Assembly (NCBI GenBank): GCA_015163815.1
Contig: JAAOIJ010000078.1
Span: 1 to 29,644, forward strand
From: Endozoicomonadaceae bacterium
GTDB taxonomy: Bacteria; Pseudomonadota; Gammaproteobacteria; Pseudomonadales; Endozoicomonadaceae
Reading direction: 5' to 3'
Length of the DNA stretch: 29,644 bases
A model generated the notes under the pieces. That model made no database searches. It was not told the DNA's origin and saw nothing but the letters and a program-made list of their open reading frames with translations. Of this stretch, positions 15,989 to 23,624 are shown in pieces. Numbering within the stretch: position 1 is the stretch's first letter; the number at the start of each line of letters is the position of its first letter. The position numbers and the translations under genes were made by a program.

Positions 15989-17230
15989 TCACTGTCTTTT
16001 TTTATCATCAAAAAATCCAGTATTTTGAATCTGGTTTGAATTTGAGCCAATCGACTTTAACAGGTTAACTGGTTGTGCCGTTTGAACTTTTCTTTTTTTT
16101 GTTCTCGGAATTTTAGATGTTTTGCGATACTTTGCCAATAGTTTTTTTAATGAAAAATGAGTCCATTTTAAGTGTATTTTTTTTAGAAAAGATAAAGATA
16201 AAGTTGAAGTTGAAGCTAAGGCTGGGGATGGGGCTAAGACTGGTTGTTTCAAGATATAATTTTGAATATCTGCTGTGTTTCTATTTGAAGTAATAAGAAC
16301 AGCTAATGCTGTCGATTTCTCCCATATTCTTTTTTGATCCTGGGGATGTTTTATCTTGCCTTCTTGTAATTGAGATAATTCCTCGAGTGTGTTTTGTATG
16401 ATTGTTTTAAGTTTCAATTTATCACAACATTCTACACTTATCAGTCCGCTTTTAAATATATTTTGTAATAATGTAATATAACTGTTTTTTGCCTCTCGAT
16501 TTTCCAGTATTTTGCTGTTTAAAGGCGGCAAGGTGATAGGTTTTTTTGATCTTTGTATACGATAAGCGATCGCTTTTTCTTGCAATGTTTTGAATTGCTT
16601 ATCTGTTTTTTGAATTGATGTTTCTAATGCTTTTGTATTCTTTGGATTCATCGAAAGCAAATTGACAGTTGTTTTAAGAAAAGGCATGATATGCGATTGA
16701 AGTTGCAAGGTAAATTCTAATGAAGGTCTAGCATCAATCATCTGTTTAGAGTTTAACTGACGCTCTATATTTTTTAAATCTGTTGTTTTAAAAGGTATAA
16801 CGGTCTTTTCATCACAGGAAGTACCGATGACAATAGATAAGTAATGAATAAAATCTGATTCATTTATCAAATGCTTCATGATTGTGATGCGATCTAGCGC
16901 ATTTTGTAGTCTATCTTTGTTTTTTGGATTAGACGTTTTTTGAATCATGCCTTGTAATGTATGGCAGAGCTGGCTTATATCCAGCTTTTTAATCTGATCA
17001 CATTGTTTTTTTAATATATGTGGAGTTGATGGTGTTTTTTTTTTTATTTTTCGCGCTTCAATAGAAGTCGATGTGGAGAGGAGTTTTTCATTTTTATTGA
17101 TGAGTATTTCATGGTCTGGGCGCCTTTTTAATATGGATTTGAGTGGCTTTTTTGGATCTTTCTCTTGATGTTGAAGATCTGATGGTCTGATTGAGGCAGG
17201 TTTGACAGAGGTAGGTTTGATGTTGTTCAC
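15989..17230 (-). CDS. Unrecognised lysine-rich protein with an NLS-like motif
   Basis: I do not recognise this 413-residue protein. It is strongly basic, rich in Lys, Ser and Thr, has no signal peptide or membrane span, and looks helical between about 75 and 330. The N-terminal 70 residues are disordered-looking (repeated KPTS and KPAS-type motifs). Near 335-350 there is a low-complexity patch, LASTSTLSLSFL, encoded by short tandem repeats. A basic cluster around 350-382 ends in PRTKKRKV (375-382), close to the classical monopartite nuclear localisation signal. The start is a GTG at 17228-17230 without a clear ribosome-binding site, so the N-terminus is uncertain. It stands alone between recR and uvrC, where such a gene is not usual, and so looks like an accessory insertion. 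A secreted effector is possible but is inference only. Confidence 0.7.
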   Translation of the reverse strand: MNNIKPTSVKPASIRPSDLQHQEKDPKKPLKSILKRRPDHEILINKNEKLLSTSTSIEARKIKKKTPSTPHILKKQCDQIKKLDISQLCHTLQGMIQKTSNPKNKDRLQNALDRITIMKHLINESDFIHYLSIVIGTSCDEKTVIPFKTTDLKNIERQLNSKQMIDARPSLEFTLQLQSHIMPFLKTTVNLLSMNPKNTKALETSIQKTDKQFKTLQEKAIAYRIQRSKKPITLPPLNSKILENREAKNSYITLLQNIFKSGLISVECCDKLKLKTIIQNTLEELSQLQEGKIKHPQDQKRIWEKSTALAVLITSNRNTADIQNYILKQPVLAPSPALASTSTLSLSFLKKIHLKWTHFSLKKLLAKYRKTSKIPRTKKRKVQTAQPVNLLKSIGSNSNQIQNTGFFDDKKRQ

Positions 17231-17598
17231 CGTTATAATTTGATGATGTAAAAATAAGGTATTGCTTGATAAGACCTGGTATTTTTATAAAAGATCAATC
17301 TTTATTCAATAGATTACTTTTTTGTCGCTACAAAATCAATATTATTTTTAATCTTTCAATGTATAAATTATAGATTTAATAACTGTATATTGCAATGAAA
17401 ATAGAGAATTATAGTAGTGTGATCATGAACTGTAGGCAAAAGATCTTCTGCTCTCATCTTAATGCGAATGAGCTGAAGACATAGATTATTTAGACGTTAG
17501 GTATTACTGAATATTATGATAAACTGATCAAAAATATATCCATGTTTTATGAACCGTTCGGTTTTTTATCAGTCATTGTAGAGGCATCATGAACTGAA
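17231..17598. other. Non-coding gap between the unknown gene and uvrC
   Basis: This 368-bp AT-rich divergent gap should hold promoters for both flanking genes, though no convincing -35/-10 pair was found. Near uvrC it has a small hairpin, AACCGTTCGGTT (17552-17563), running into a T-run. A two-codon frame (ATG AAC TGA, 17589-17597) ends one base before the uvrC start. Confidence 0.7.
17552..17567 (+). terminator. Weak hairpin with T-run ahead of uvrC
   Basis: AACC-GTTC-GGTT followed by TTTT, 32 bp before the uvrC GTG. The stem is only 4-5 bp, so it could be a weak attenuator or chance. Confidence 0.25.
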
Positions 17599-19455
17599 GT
17601 GTCTAAAGCAAACCAGGTAGTATTTGATGCAAAATATTTTCTAAAGCAGGCAACGCAAAGTCCTGGTGTATATGTTATGCATGATTCAGCTATGCGTATA
17701 TTATATGTTGGTAAGGCTAAAAATTTAAAAAAAAGATTATCTAGTTATTTTAATGATTCAGGATTAGCTATTAAAACGCAAGTCTTAGTTAAAAAAATTG
17801 CCACCATTGAGCTGACAGTGACTATCAATGAAACAGAAGCGCTGCTATTAGAACAAACATTAATTAAGCAGTATAAGCCAACCTATAATATTTGTTTGCG
17901 CGATGATAAATCATACCCTTTTATTTTGATTTCTTCACATCAATACCCAAAATTGACTTTATATCGCGGTAAAAAACGAAAAAATTCTTTATATGGTCCA
18001 TATCCTAGTGCTTATGCTGCAAAAGAAAGCTTAAAAGTATTACAAAAACTGTTTAAAGTCCGTCAATGTTCAGATCATTATTTTGCCACGCGAAACCGCC
18101 CTTGCTTGCAATATCAAATTAATCGATGTAAAGCACCTTGTGTTAGTTATATTTCTAAAGAAGACTATGCTGTAGATGTTGATTTGTCGAAACAGTTTTT
18201 ACAAGGTAAAAGTCAGCATGTTTTTCAAGTCCTGATGCAGAAAATGAATGATGCTTCAAAAAAAATGGATTTTGAAGTCGCTGCAAAATATCGTGATCAA
18301 ATTAAAGAATTGCAGCGTATGCAAAAAACACAAGCTGTCTATCAGTCATCTGGTCATCTTGATGTTGATGTGATTGGGTTGATTGTTCAAGCAGGTATCT
18401 ATAGTATCGCTGTATTATTTATTCGTTCAGGGGCTTTGTTGGGCCATCGATATTTTATGCCAACTAGCCATTGGGCAGCCACAGACGAAGAAGTATTACT
18501 GTCTTTTTTATCACAATTTTATATTAGTTATGCAGACAATAGGGATTATCCTAAAGAGATTGTGTTGCCTTTTTCTGTAGATCAGCAGGCTTTAATATCT
18601 AAAACAATTGCAGGTTTTTCAAAGCATCGTATTATCATAAAAACAGCGCTACAAGGTGATCGAGTTCGATGGCGAGAAATAGCTCAAGAAAATGCAAAGC
18701 AACATGTTGAGCGTTATTTAGCTAATCAACACACAATGCATCATCAGTTAATCGCTTTAACCGCTGGTTTAACTTTATCTAAAACGCCTAAGCAGATTGA
18801 ATGTTTTGATGTTAGCCATTTAAATGGTGAAGAAACAGTTGCCTCATGTGTTTGTTTTAATCAAGAAGGCCCTGATTTGAAATCATATCGCCGTTTTATT
18901 ATTCGAAATATTACAGCAGGGGATGATTATGCAGCGCTAAAACAAGCGATTTCCAGACGTTATGCTCAATTTGAAGAAATGAATGATGAGGCCGTACGAT
19001 TACAAAAAATACCTGATATTATTTTTATTGATGGTGGGAAGGGTCAATTGAGTGCTATTATGCCTATTTTAGAGACATGCAATATCACTTGCCATGTGTA
19101 TGGTATCGTGAAAGGTGAAGGAAGAAAAGCTGGATTAGAAACGATTATTGATGCAAGAAATGGCAATCAATATCAATTTGAACCCAATCATTTGGGATTT
19201 TTATTGATTCAACATATTCGCAATGAAGCGCATCGTTTTGCCTTAACAGGGCATAAAAAAAGACGTGATAAAAAAAGAAATCGCTCAGTTTTAGAATCAG
19301 TGCCTGGTGTAGGTTTAAAGAAACGCAATGCACTGATTCAATTTTTTGGTGGTTTACAGGGATTAAAATCTGCAGAAATATCAGATTTACTCAAAGTCAA
19401 AGGAATTAGTCGGCAAATAGCCGAAAATATTTTTCATTTATTGCATGAAGCATGA
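17599..19455 (+). CDS. uvrC: Excinuclease ABC subunit C (UvrC)
   Basis: Dual-incision endonuclease of nucleotide excision repair; it cuts on both sides of lesions marked by UvrAB. The 618-residue protein (E. coli 610) has a GIY-YIG domain (GVYVMHD, ILYVGKAKNLKKRLSSYF; about 22-50), a UVR domain near 205-240 (KMDFEVAAKYRDQIKEL) for UvrB contact, the RNase H-like nuclease half (FDVSHLNGEETVAS, IDGGKGQLSA), and a C-terminal tandem helix-hairpin-helix (VPGVGLKKRNALIQFFGG). The start is GTG at 17599; an in-frame TGA at 17590-17592 rules out any earlier start. The best ribosome-binding site, GAGG, is 14 nt away and fits a preceding two-codon ATG frame better. pgsA follows, as usual in the class; the usual upstream uvrY/gacA is absent. 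Confidence 0.96.
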   Translation: MSKANQVVFDAKYFLKQATQSPGVYVMHDSAMRILYVGKAKNLKKRLSSYFNDSGLAIKTQVLVKKIATIELTVTINETEALLLEQTLIKQYKPTYNICLRDDKSYPFILISSHQYPKLTLYRGKKRKNSLYGPYPSAYAAKESLKVLQKLFKVRQCSDHYFATRNRPCLQYQINRCKAPCVSYISKEDYAVDVDLSKQFLQGKSQHVFQVLMQKMNDASKKMDFEVAAKYRDQIKELQRMQKTQAVYQSSGHLDVDVIGLIVQAGIYSIAVLFIRSGALLGHRYFMPTSHWAATDEEVLLSFLSQFYISYADNRDYPKEIVLPFSVDQQALISKTIAGFSKHRIIIKTALQGDRVRWREIAQENAKQHVERYLANQHTMHHQLIALTAGLTLSKTPKQIECFDVSHLNGEETVASCVCFNQEGPDLKSYRRFIIRNITAGDDYAALKQAISRRYAQFEEMNDEAVRLQKIPDIIFIDGGKGQLSAIMPILETCNITCHVYGIVKGEGRKAGLETIIDARNGNQYQFEPNHLGFLLIQHIRNEAHRFALTGHKKRRDKKRNRSVLESVPGVGLKKRNALIQFFGGLQGLKSAEISDLLKVKGISRQIAENIFHLLHEA

Positions 19456-19489
19456 AGACAGTTGAGTTTAAACAATTAAGGTGATCATT

Positions 19490-20044
19490 TTGAATATCCC
19501 AAATATTTTATCGTTGATCAGAGTTTTTTTAATTCCTGTGATTATTGTCACATTTCATTTGTCATGGGAATATAAAAACATATTAACGGCTAGTATCTTT
19601 TTATTCAGCGGACTAACAGATTGTTTGGATGGTATATTGGCTAGAAAATTAGACCAAATGACTCGATTTGGTGAATTTATTGATCCTGTGGCGGATAAAT
19701 TAATTGTGACGATTTCATTGATTTTATTAATTGAATCATTTCATTCAATTTGGTTGACTTTGCCTGCAATGCTGATTATTGGTCGTGAGTTAGTGATATC
19801 TGCTTTGCGAGAATGGATGGCTGTTTTAGGACAAGGCCAGCGTATGAGTGTTAATTACGTGGGTAAAGTTAAAACTGCTATGCAAATGATGTCAATAGGC
19901 CTTTTATTTTTAGCCGGGACGAATGTACAGTCAATATGGGCTCAGTTAGGATTGGTTTTCTTGTATATTTCCGCGTTTATCAGTGTTTTTTCGATGTGGT
20001 TTTATTGGTATCGTTCTAGGATGGTGCTGAATGCTCATGTATAG
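19490..20044 (+). CDS. pgsA: CDP-diacylglycerol-glycerol-3-phosphate phosphatidyltransferase PgsA
   Basis: Inner-membrane enzyme that makes phosphatidylglycerol phosphate, the committed step to phosphatidylglycerol and cardiolipin. The CDP-alcohol phosphotransferase motif is complete: D-x2-D-G-x2-A-R, eight residues, then G-x3-D-x3-D, in TDCLDGILAR followed by GEFIDPVAD. About four to six hydrophobic spans are visible. The frame opens at GTG 19481, but AAGGTGATC (19478-19486), complementary to the 16S rRNA tail, lies 8 nt before TTG 19490. That start gives MNIPNILSLIRVFLIP, matching E. coli MQFNIPTLLTLFRV, and 184 residues (E. coli 182). It directly follows uvrC; the tRNA gene downstream is 14 bp away on the other strand. 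Confidence 0.93.
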   Translation: MNIPNILSLIRVFLIPVIIVTFHLSWEYKNILTASIFLFSGLTDCLDGILARKLDQMTRFGEFIDPVADKLIVTISLILLIESFHSIWLTLPAMLIIGRELVISALREWMAVLGQGQRMSVNYVGKVKTAMQMMSIGLLFLAGTNVQSIWAQLGLVFLYISAFISVFSMWFYWYRSRMVLNAHV

Positions 20045-20058
20045 CATGTCGAATGAAT

Positions 20059-20144
20059 TGGTGCGGCGGGCGGGACTTGAACCCGCACGACCTAGGGTCA
20101 ACAGATTTTAAGTCTGTCGTGTATACCGATTCCACCACCGCCGC
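20059..20144 (-). tRNA. leuZ: tRNA-Leu(UAA)
   Basis: An 86-nt class II tRNA including encoded CCA. The acceptor stem GCGGCGG pairs fully with CCGCCGC. The anticodon loop CTTAAAA carries UAA, flanked by stem CAGA/TCTG. A long variable arm and GGTTCAAGTCCCGC T-arm follow. It resembles E. coli leuZ, which also lies downstream of pgsA with cysT, but there on the same strand. Confidence 0.97.
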
Positions 20145-20203
20145 TTAAAGTGATCAGTTGTACCAGGGAATCATTCTGGTTTTGTCATGATTATTCTGGA
20201 GGC

Positions 20204-20277
20204 TGGAGGCTGGAGTCGGAATCGAACCGGCGTCCGCGGAGTTGCAGTCCGCTGCATGACCACTCTGCCATCCAGCC
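20204..20277 (-). tRNA. cysT: tRNA-Cys(GCA)
   Basis: A 74-nt tRNA including encoded CCA, discriminator U. The acceptor stem GGCTGGA pairs with TCCAGCC. The anticodon loop CTGCAAC carries GCA between stem GCGGA and TCCGC. The T-arm contains GGTTCGATTCC. The sequence GCCTCCA of its 3' end is repeated once more just beyond (20197-20203 on the plus strand). It is transcribed ahead of leuZ from the promoter at 20303-20330. Confidence 0.96.
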
Positions 20278-20302
20278 TAAATTGATCGTAGACATGAGCT
20301 AT

Positions 20303-20330
20303 ATTCTAAATATTGCAGCGTCAATGTCAA
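20303..20330 (-). promoter_or_regulatory. Promoter of the cysT-leuZ tRNA operon
   Basis: Read on the minus strand: consensus TTGACA (20325-20330), a 16-bp spacer, then TAGAAT (20303-20308). Transcription would start near 20296, about 19 nt before the tRNA-Cys 5' end. This is the closest match to a sigma-70 promoter in the window. Confidence 0.8.
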
Positions 20331-20781
20331 TAGTTTAATTTACTTGTTCTTTCAAAGTATCTGTTATCAGTTTGATTTTATTCGAAGATCATTCATAAAT
20401 TGTTTTTATATTTTCTTTTTTTTAATGCAAATCAGCGCAATATATACCCATATAAAATGAAATACCTAAACAGAATATGTAGATCATACGGTATGATGAT
20501 GTTGCATTAACAAGATTGACTGTATAACACATGCTGCTTTTTTTTTGTTTGATCGATTCATGATGTAGAGCGTTTATGTGAATAAAATAAATCAGTATGC
20601 AGTGCTTCTTTTTCAATCAAACAGTCATGGCTATGCTGTGTTGTTTATCTTGTAATGGATCATGTAGTACGAGATATTGCTTTTCATCTAAGACGCTTCA
20701 GCAGAAATACAAGGATATTATCTGGTTCACCTCATGCAATACAGCAAGATGTTGATTTGCCATGTTCAATGCATGACAGTG

Positions 20782-20808
20782 AATCAACTGGCTTGATTTG
20801 TTTTTTTT
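20782..20808 (+). terminator. Possible weak intrinsic terminator in a non-coding region
   Basis: AATCAA (20782-20787) and TTGATT (20793-20798) flank a 5-nt loop and are followed by eight T (20801-20808). The stem has little GC. No upstream gene on this strand needs it, so it may end a small RNA or be chance. Confidence 0.35.
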
Positions 20809-20850
20809 CAGGGAAATGAAGTGAGTTTTGTGTATTCGTGCTGTAGGATA

Positions 20851-20859
20851 TGGTAAAAT
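20851..20859 (+). promoter_or_regulatory. Extended -10 element of the etfB-etfA operon
   Basis: TGG TAAAAT, with no good -35 at 17 bp, lies 66 bp before the etfB ATG. An AGGAG ribosome-binding site is 12 nt before the ATG. Confidence 0.5.
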
Positions 20860-20925
20860 GATCGCATTGAGATTGAAACAATATATTTTAGCTGAGTTTT
20901 GAAAAAGTAGGAGAATAAATCTGGC

Positions 20926-21678
20926 ATGAAGGCTTTAGTGACTGTTAAACGCGTGATTGATTATAATGTGAAAGTTCGCATTAAACCCGATGGTAGTGAT
21001 GTGGATTTAACGCATGTCAAAATGGCAATGAATCCTTTTTGTGAAATTGCCATTGAAGAAGCCGTCCGTTTAAAAGAAAAAGGCGTTATTTCAGAAATTA
21101 TCGTGGTGTCTATTGGCGCTCAGGTTGTTCAAGAGCAATTGCGAGCAGCTTTAGCAATGGGTGCTGATCGTGGTATTTTGATTCAAACAGATCAAACGCT
21201 AGGCTCTTTTTCAACAGCAAAAATATTGAAAACAGTTGTGGAATCAGAAAATCCAAACCTGATCATTATGGGAAAACAATCTATTGATAGTGATAATAAT
21301 CAAACAGGACAAATGCTTGCGGCCTTATTAGGTTGGGGACAAGGTACTTTTGCTTCTGAATTGACAGTTCATGCGGATACGATATCCGTTACACGAGAAG
21401 TAGATGGTGGGTTATCGACTGTGGAGCTAAATTTACCTGCATTGGTGACGGTTGATTTACGCTTAAATACACCTCGTTATGTCTCTGTTCCCAATATTAT
21501 GAAAGCGAAACGGAAAACAATTGATATAACAGCATTAGAGACCTTGAATCTTTCATTAGTAGAAAACAATGAAATATTAAGCGTGGAATCACCCCCAACA
21601 CGTCAAGCTGGCATTCAAGTCAAAACTGTTGATGAATTATTGGATAAACTAAAAAATGAAGCCAAGGTGTTGTCATGA
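20926..21678 (+). CDS. etfB: Electron transfer flavoprotein beta subunit
   Basis: Small subunit of ETF, the soluble heterodimer that takes electrons from acyl-CoA dehydrogenases and passes them to ETF-ubiquinone oxidoreductase. The 250-residue length and start MKALVTVKRVIDYNVKVRIK are typical. The family signature region is visible from VDGGLSTVELNLPALVTVDLRLNTPRYVS, and the adenine-nucleotide fold GADRGILIQTDQ and IIMGKQSIDSDNNQTGQMLAALL. It overlaps etfA by 4 bp (ATGA). The presence of ETF suggests fatty-acid or amino-acid oxidation feeding the respiratory chain; no dehydrogenase is in view. Confidence 0.96.
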   Translation: MKALVTVKRVIDYNVKVRIKPDGSDVDLTHVKMAMNPFCEIAIEEAVRLKEKGVISEIIVVSIGAQVVQEQLRAALAMGADRGILIQTDQTLGSFSTAKILKTVVESENPNLIIMGKQSIDSDNNQTGQMLAALLGWGQGTFASELTVHADTISVTREVDGGLSTVELNLPALVTVDLRLNTPRYVSVPNIMKAKRKTIDITALETLNLSLVENNEILSVESPPTRQAGIQVKTVDELLDKLKNEAKVLS

Positions 21679-22604
21679 AAACCTTAATTATTGTTGAACA
21701 TGATCATGTGCAGTTAATGCCTTCTATTGCTCACTTGGTCTATGCTGCAAAAAATATCGGATATCCTATCGCGTTATTAGTCATAGGCTCAAATTGCCAG
21801 TCTGTTGCGAAATCAGCAGCTGTGATTGATAATGTATCGGAAGTGATTTGTGCGGATGCAAGTGTTTATGAGCACCAATTACCTGAAAATTCCGCCTTAT
21901 TAATTCAAGCATTAAGTCATGATTATTCACATATTTTAGTGGCTTCTAGTACATTTGGTAAAAATTTAATGCCACGCGTTGCAGCCTTATTGTCTGTTGA
22001 TCAAATTTCTGATGTTATTGCCATTCAAAATGAATCAATTTTTAAACGACCTATTTATGCCGGTAATGCGATTGCAACGATCAAAAGTCATGCTCAGATC
22101 AAAGTGATGACAGTTCGCAGCACAGCGTTTGAGTCTGTTGCGATGTCGGGTCATCAAGCACCTATTGTCACGTGTGATATTGTTCATGACAACAATTTGT
22201 CTCGTTTTATAAAAGCAGAAAATGCAGCATCAGATCGCCCTGAGTTAACGGCGGCTCGGGTCGTTGTCTCTGGCGGGCGAGGATTAGCTAACGCAGACAA
22301 TTTTCAGTTACTATATCAACTTGCAGATAAATTAAATGCCGCTGTAGGAGCTTCTCGTGCTGCTGTAGACGCTGGTTTTGTGCCGAATGATATGCAAGTT
22401 GGTCAAACTGGAAAAATAGTGGCTCCCGACTTATATATTGCAGTGGGGATTTCAGGCGCTATTCAACATTTAGCCGGAATGAAAGACTCAAAAGTGATTG
22501 TTGCCATTAATAAAGATGCTGATGCCCCTATTTTTAAAATTGCAGATTATGGTTTATCTCAAGATTTATTTGAAGTCTTACCAGAGTTAATTGCAAAGCT
22601 TTGA
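21675..22604 (+). CDS. etfA: Electron transfer flavoprotein alpha subunit
   Basis: FAD-binding subunit of ETF, 309 residues as in most bacteria. The C-terminal FAD domain is intact: SGGRGL (199-204), a VGASRAAVDAGF block, QVGQTGKIVAPDLYIAVGISGAIQHLAGM, and INKDADAPIF. The ATG overlaps the etfB stop, so the two subunits are translationally coupled in equal amounts. The stop is only 12 bp from the convergent mvaD stop, with no terminator between, so the two transcripts probably overlap at their 3' ends. Confidence 0.96.
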   Translation: MKTLIIVEHDHVQLMPSIAHLVYAAKNIGYPIALLVIGSNCQSVAKSAAVIDNVSEVICADASVYEHQLPENSALLIQALSHDYSHILVASSTFGKNLMPRVAALLSVDQISDVIAIQNESIFKRPIYAGNAIATIKSHAQIKVMTVRSTAFESVAMSGHQAPIVTCDIVHDNNLSRFIKAENAASDRPELTAARVVVSGGRGLANADNFQLLYQLADKLNAAVGASRAAVDAGFVPNDMQVGQTGKIVAPDLYIAVGISGAIQHLAGMKDSKVIVAINKDADAPIFKIADYGLSQDLFEVLPELIAKL

Positions 22605-22616
22605 ATTTACGTTTAT

Positions 22617-23624
22617 TCAGATTGAAACAAACGGCTGAATAATATCTAGATTAGGCCAAATTTGCTTGATCGCTTTGACTTGATTGGACTCAAATAATAA
22701 CTTTAAATTTGGACCGGCATCCATCGTTAAATAAACCTTAACCCCGTTTTCTCGAGCACGCCAGACAGATTGGATGTGTTGTAAAGTATCCGGGGTCCAA
22801 TAGCATAAAGGAGGCCAGGATGCTAACATGGTTGCATGAAAAGTTAAAGCATTTTGTTCAACTTGTTCTCCAAATGTTTTAAAGTCTTGCTGCTTGATAG
22901 CGGCTTTGATCGCTTGTAGATGTTTAGCGGCTTCTTGTGGCCACCTTGGATATAATATTGAAGTATTAGTCGTATGTTGCATACCTTCACGTGAGCTGAT
23001 ATGTTTTTTTTGCGTTGTGATGGTTAAAATCCCGACTTGTAATGTAGGCCACTGACAATCCAGTGGCGTCGCAAAGCTATCTTGCCCGTCAAGTCGCGTA
23101 CCTGCTTGCCACCACATAAAACCATAACCAATGGATCGACAGGCGCTACCACTGCCTAATCGAGCTAAAATAGAATGACTGCTCTGTGGTAACGATAAAC
23201 CATAGCTACCGATGATTGCCTGTGTTAATGCCGCAAAACCTGAAGCGGATGAAGCAAGTCCAGCTGCAGTCGCAATCGTATTGTGTGATATAACACGAAA
23301 AGCTTGTTGACCAAAACACTGTCGAAATAAATGCAGATGTTGTGTGATATAGTGATACGTGATATCTGTTTTCAGGACTGGTTGATGATTTAAAAAAATA
23401 ATATCCTTTAATCCTTCAATAGGTTCCACGGTTGTATGCGTTCCTTTTTTACCTAATGAAATAGATAAACTGTCATTTATCGGTAAATTTAAAGCTGTAT
23501 TGCGTTTTCCCCAATATTTGCATAAAGCAATATTAGCAGGGGCATAGGCTGTATACGTTTTTGGAGCAAGAGGAACGGTTTTTTGAAGCAATTTTTTAGC
23601 GACACTCATGGCATTATTTTTCAT
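22617..23624 (-). CDS. mvaD: Diphosphomevalonate decarboxylase
   Basis: Last step of the classical mevalonate pathway: ATP-dependent decarboxylation of mevalonate diphosphate to IPP. The 335-residue GHMP-family protein shows the diagnostic APANIALCKYWGKRN (28-42), the phosphate loop AAGLASSASGF (120-130), SGSACRS (158-164), and the catalytic Asp302 in YLTMDAGPN. The frame extends to a TTG at 23651, but CTGGAG lies 6 nt before the ATG at 23622-23624, so I use that start; it overlaps the kinase gene upstream by 11 bp. It is the last gene of the mevalonate operon. The intact catalytic set argues for the classical route rather than the archaeal phosphomevalonate variants. Confidence 0.95.
   Translation of the reverse strand: MKNNAMSVAKKLLQKTVPLAPKTYTAYAPANIALCKYWGKRNTALNLPINDSLSISLGKKGTHTTVEPIEGLKDIIFLNHQPVLKTDITYHYITQHLHLFRQCFGQQAFRVISHNTIATAAGLASSASGFAALTQAIIGSYGLSLPQSSHSILARLGSGSACRSIGYGFMWWQAGTRLDGQDSFATPLDCQWPTLQVGILTITTQKKHISSREGMQHTTNTSILYPRWPQEAAKHLQAIKAAIKQQDFKTFGEQVEQNALTFHATMLASWPPLCYWTPDTLQHIQSVWRARENGVKVYLTMDAGPNLKLLFESNQVKAIKQIWPNLDIIQPFVSI

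Larger units (their letters stand above)
20331..20925. other. Long non-coding region between the tRNAs and etfB
   Basis: About 590 bp without a convincing gene. A 64-codon frame on the minus strand (20422-20616) starts with TTG, has no ribosome-binding site and no family resemblance, so I do not call it. A terminator-like hairpin is at 20782-20808 and an extended -10 for etfB at 20851-20859. The region could encode a small RNA ending at the hairpin, but no promoter for one was identified. Confidence 0.6.

Noticed and set aside
20422..20616. 64-codon frame on the minus strand in the tRNA-etfB gap
   Set aside because: TTG start, no ribosome-binding site, no family resemblance, and composition as expected for AT-rich non-coding DNA.
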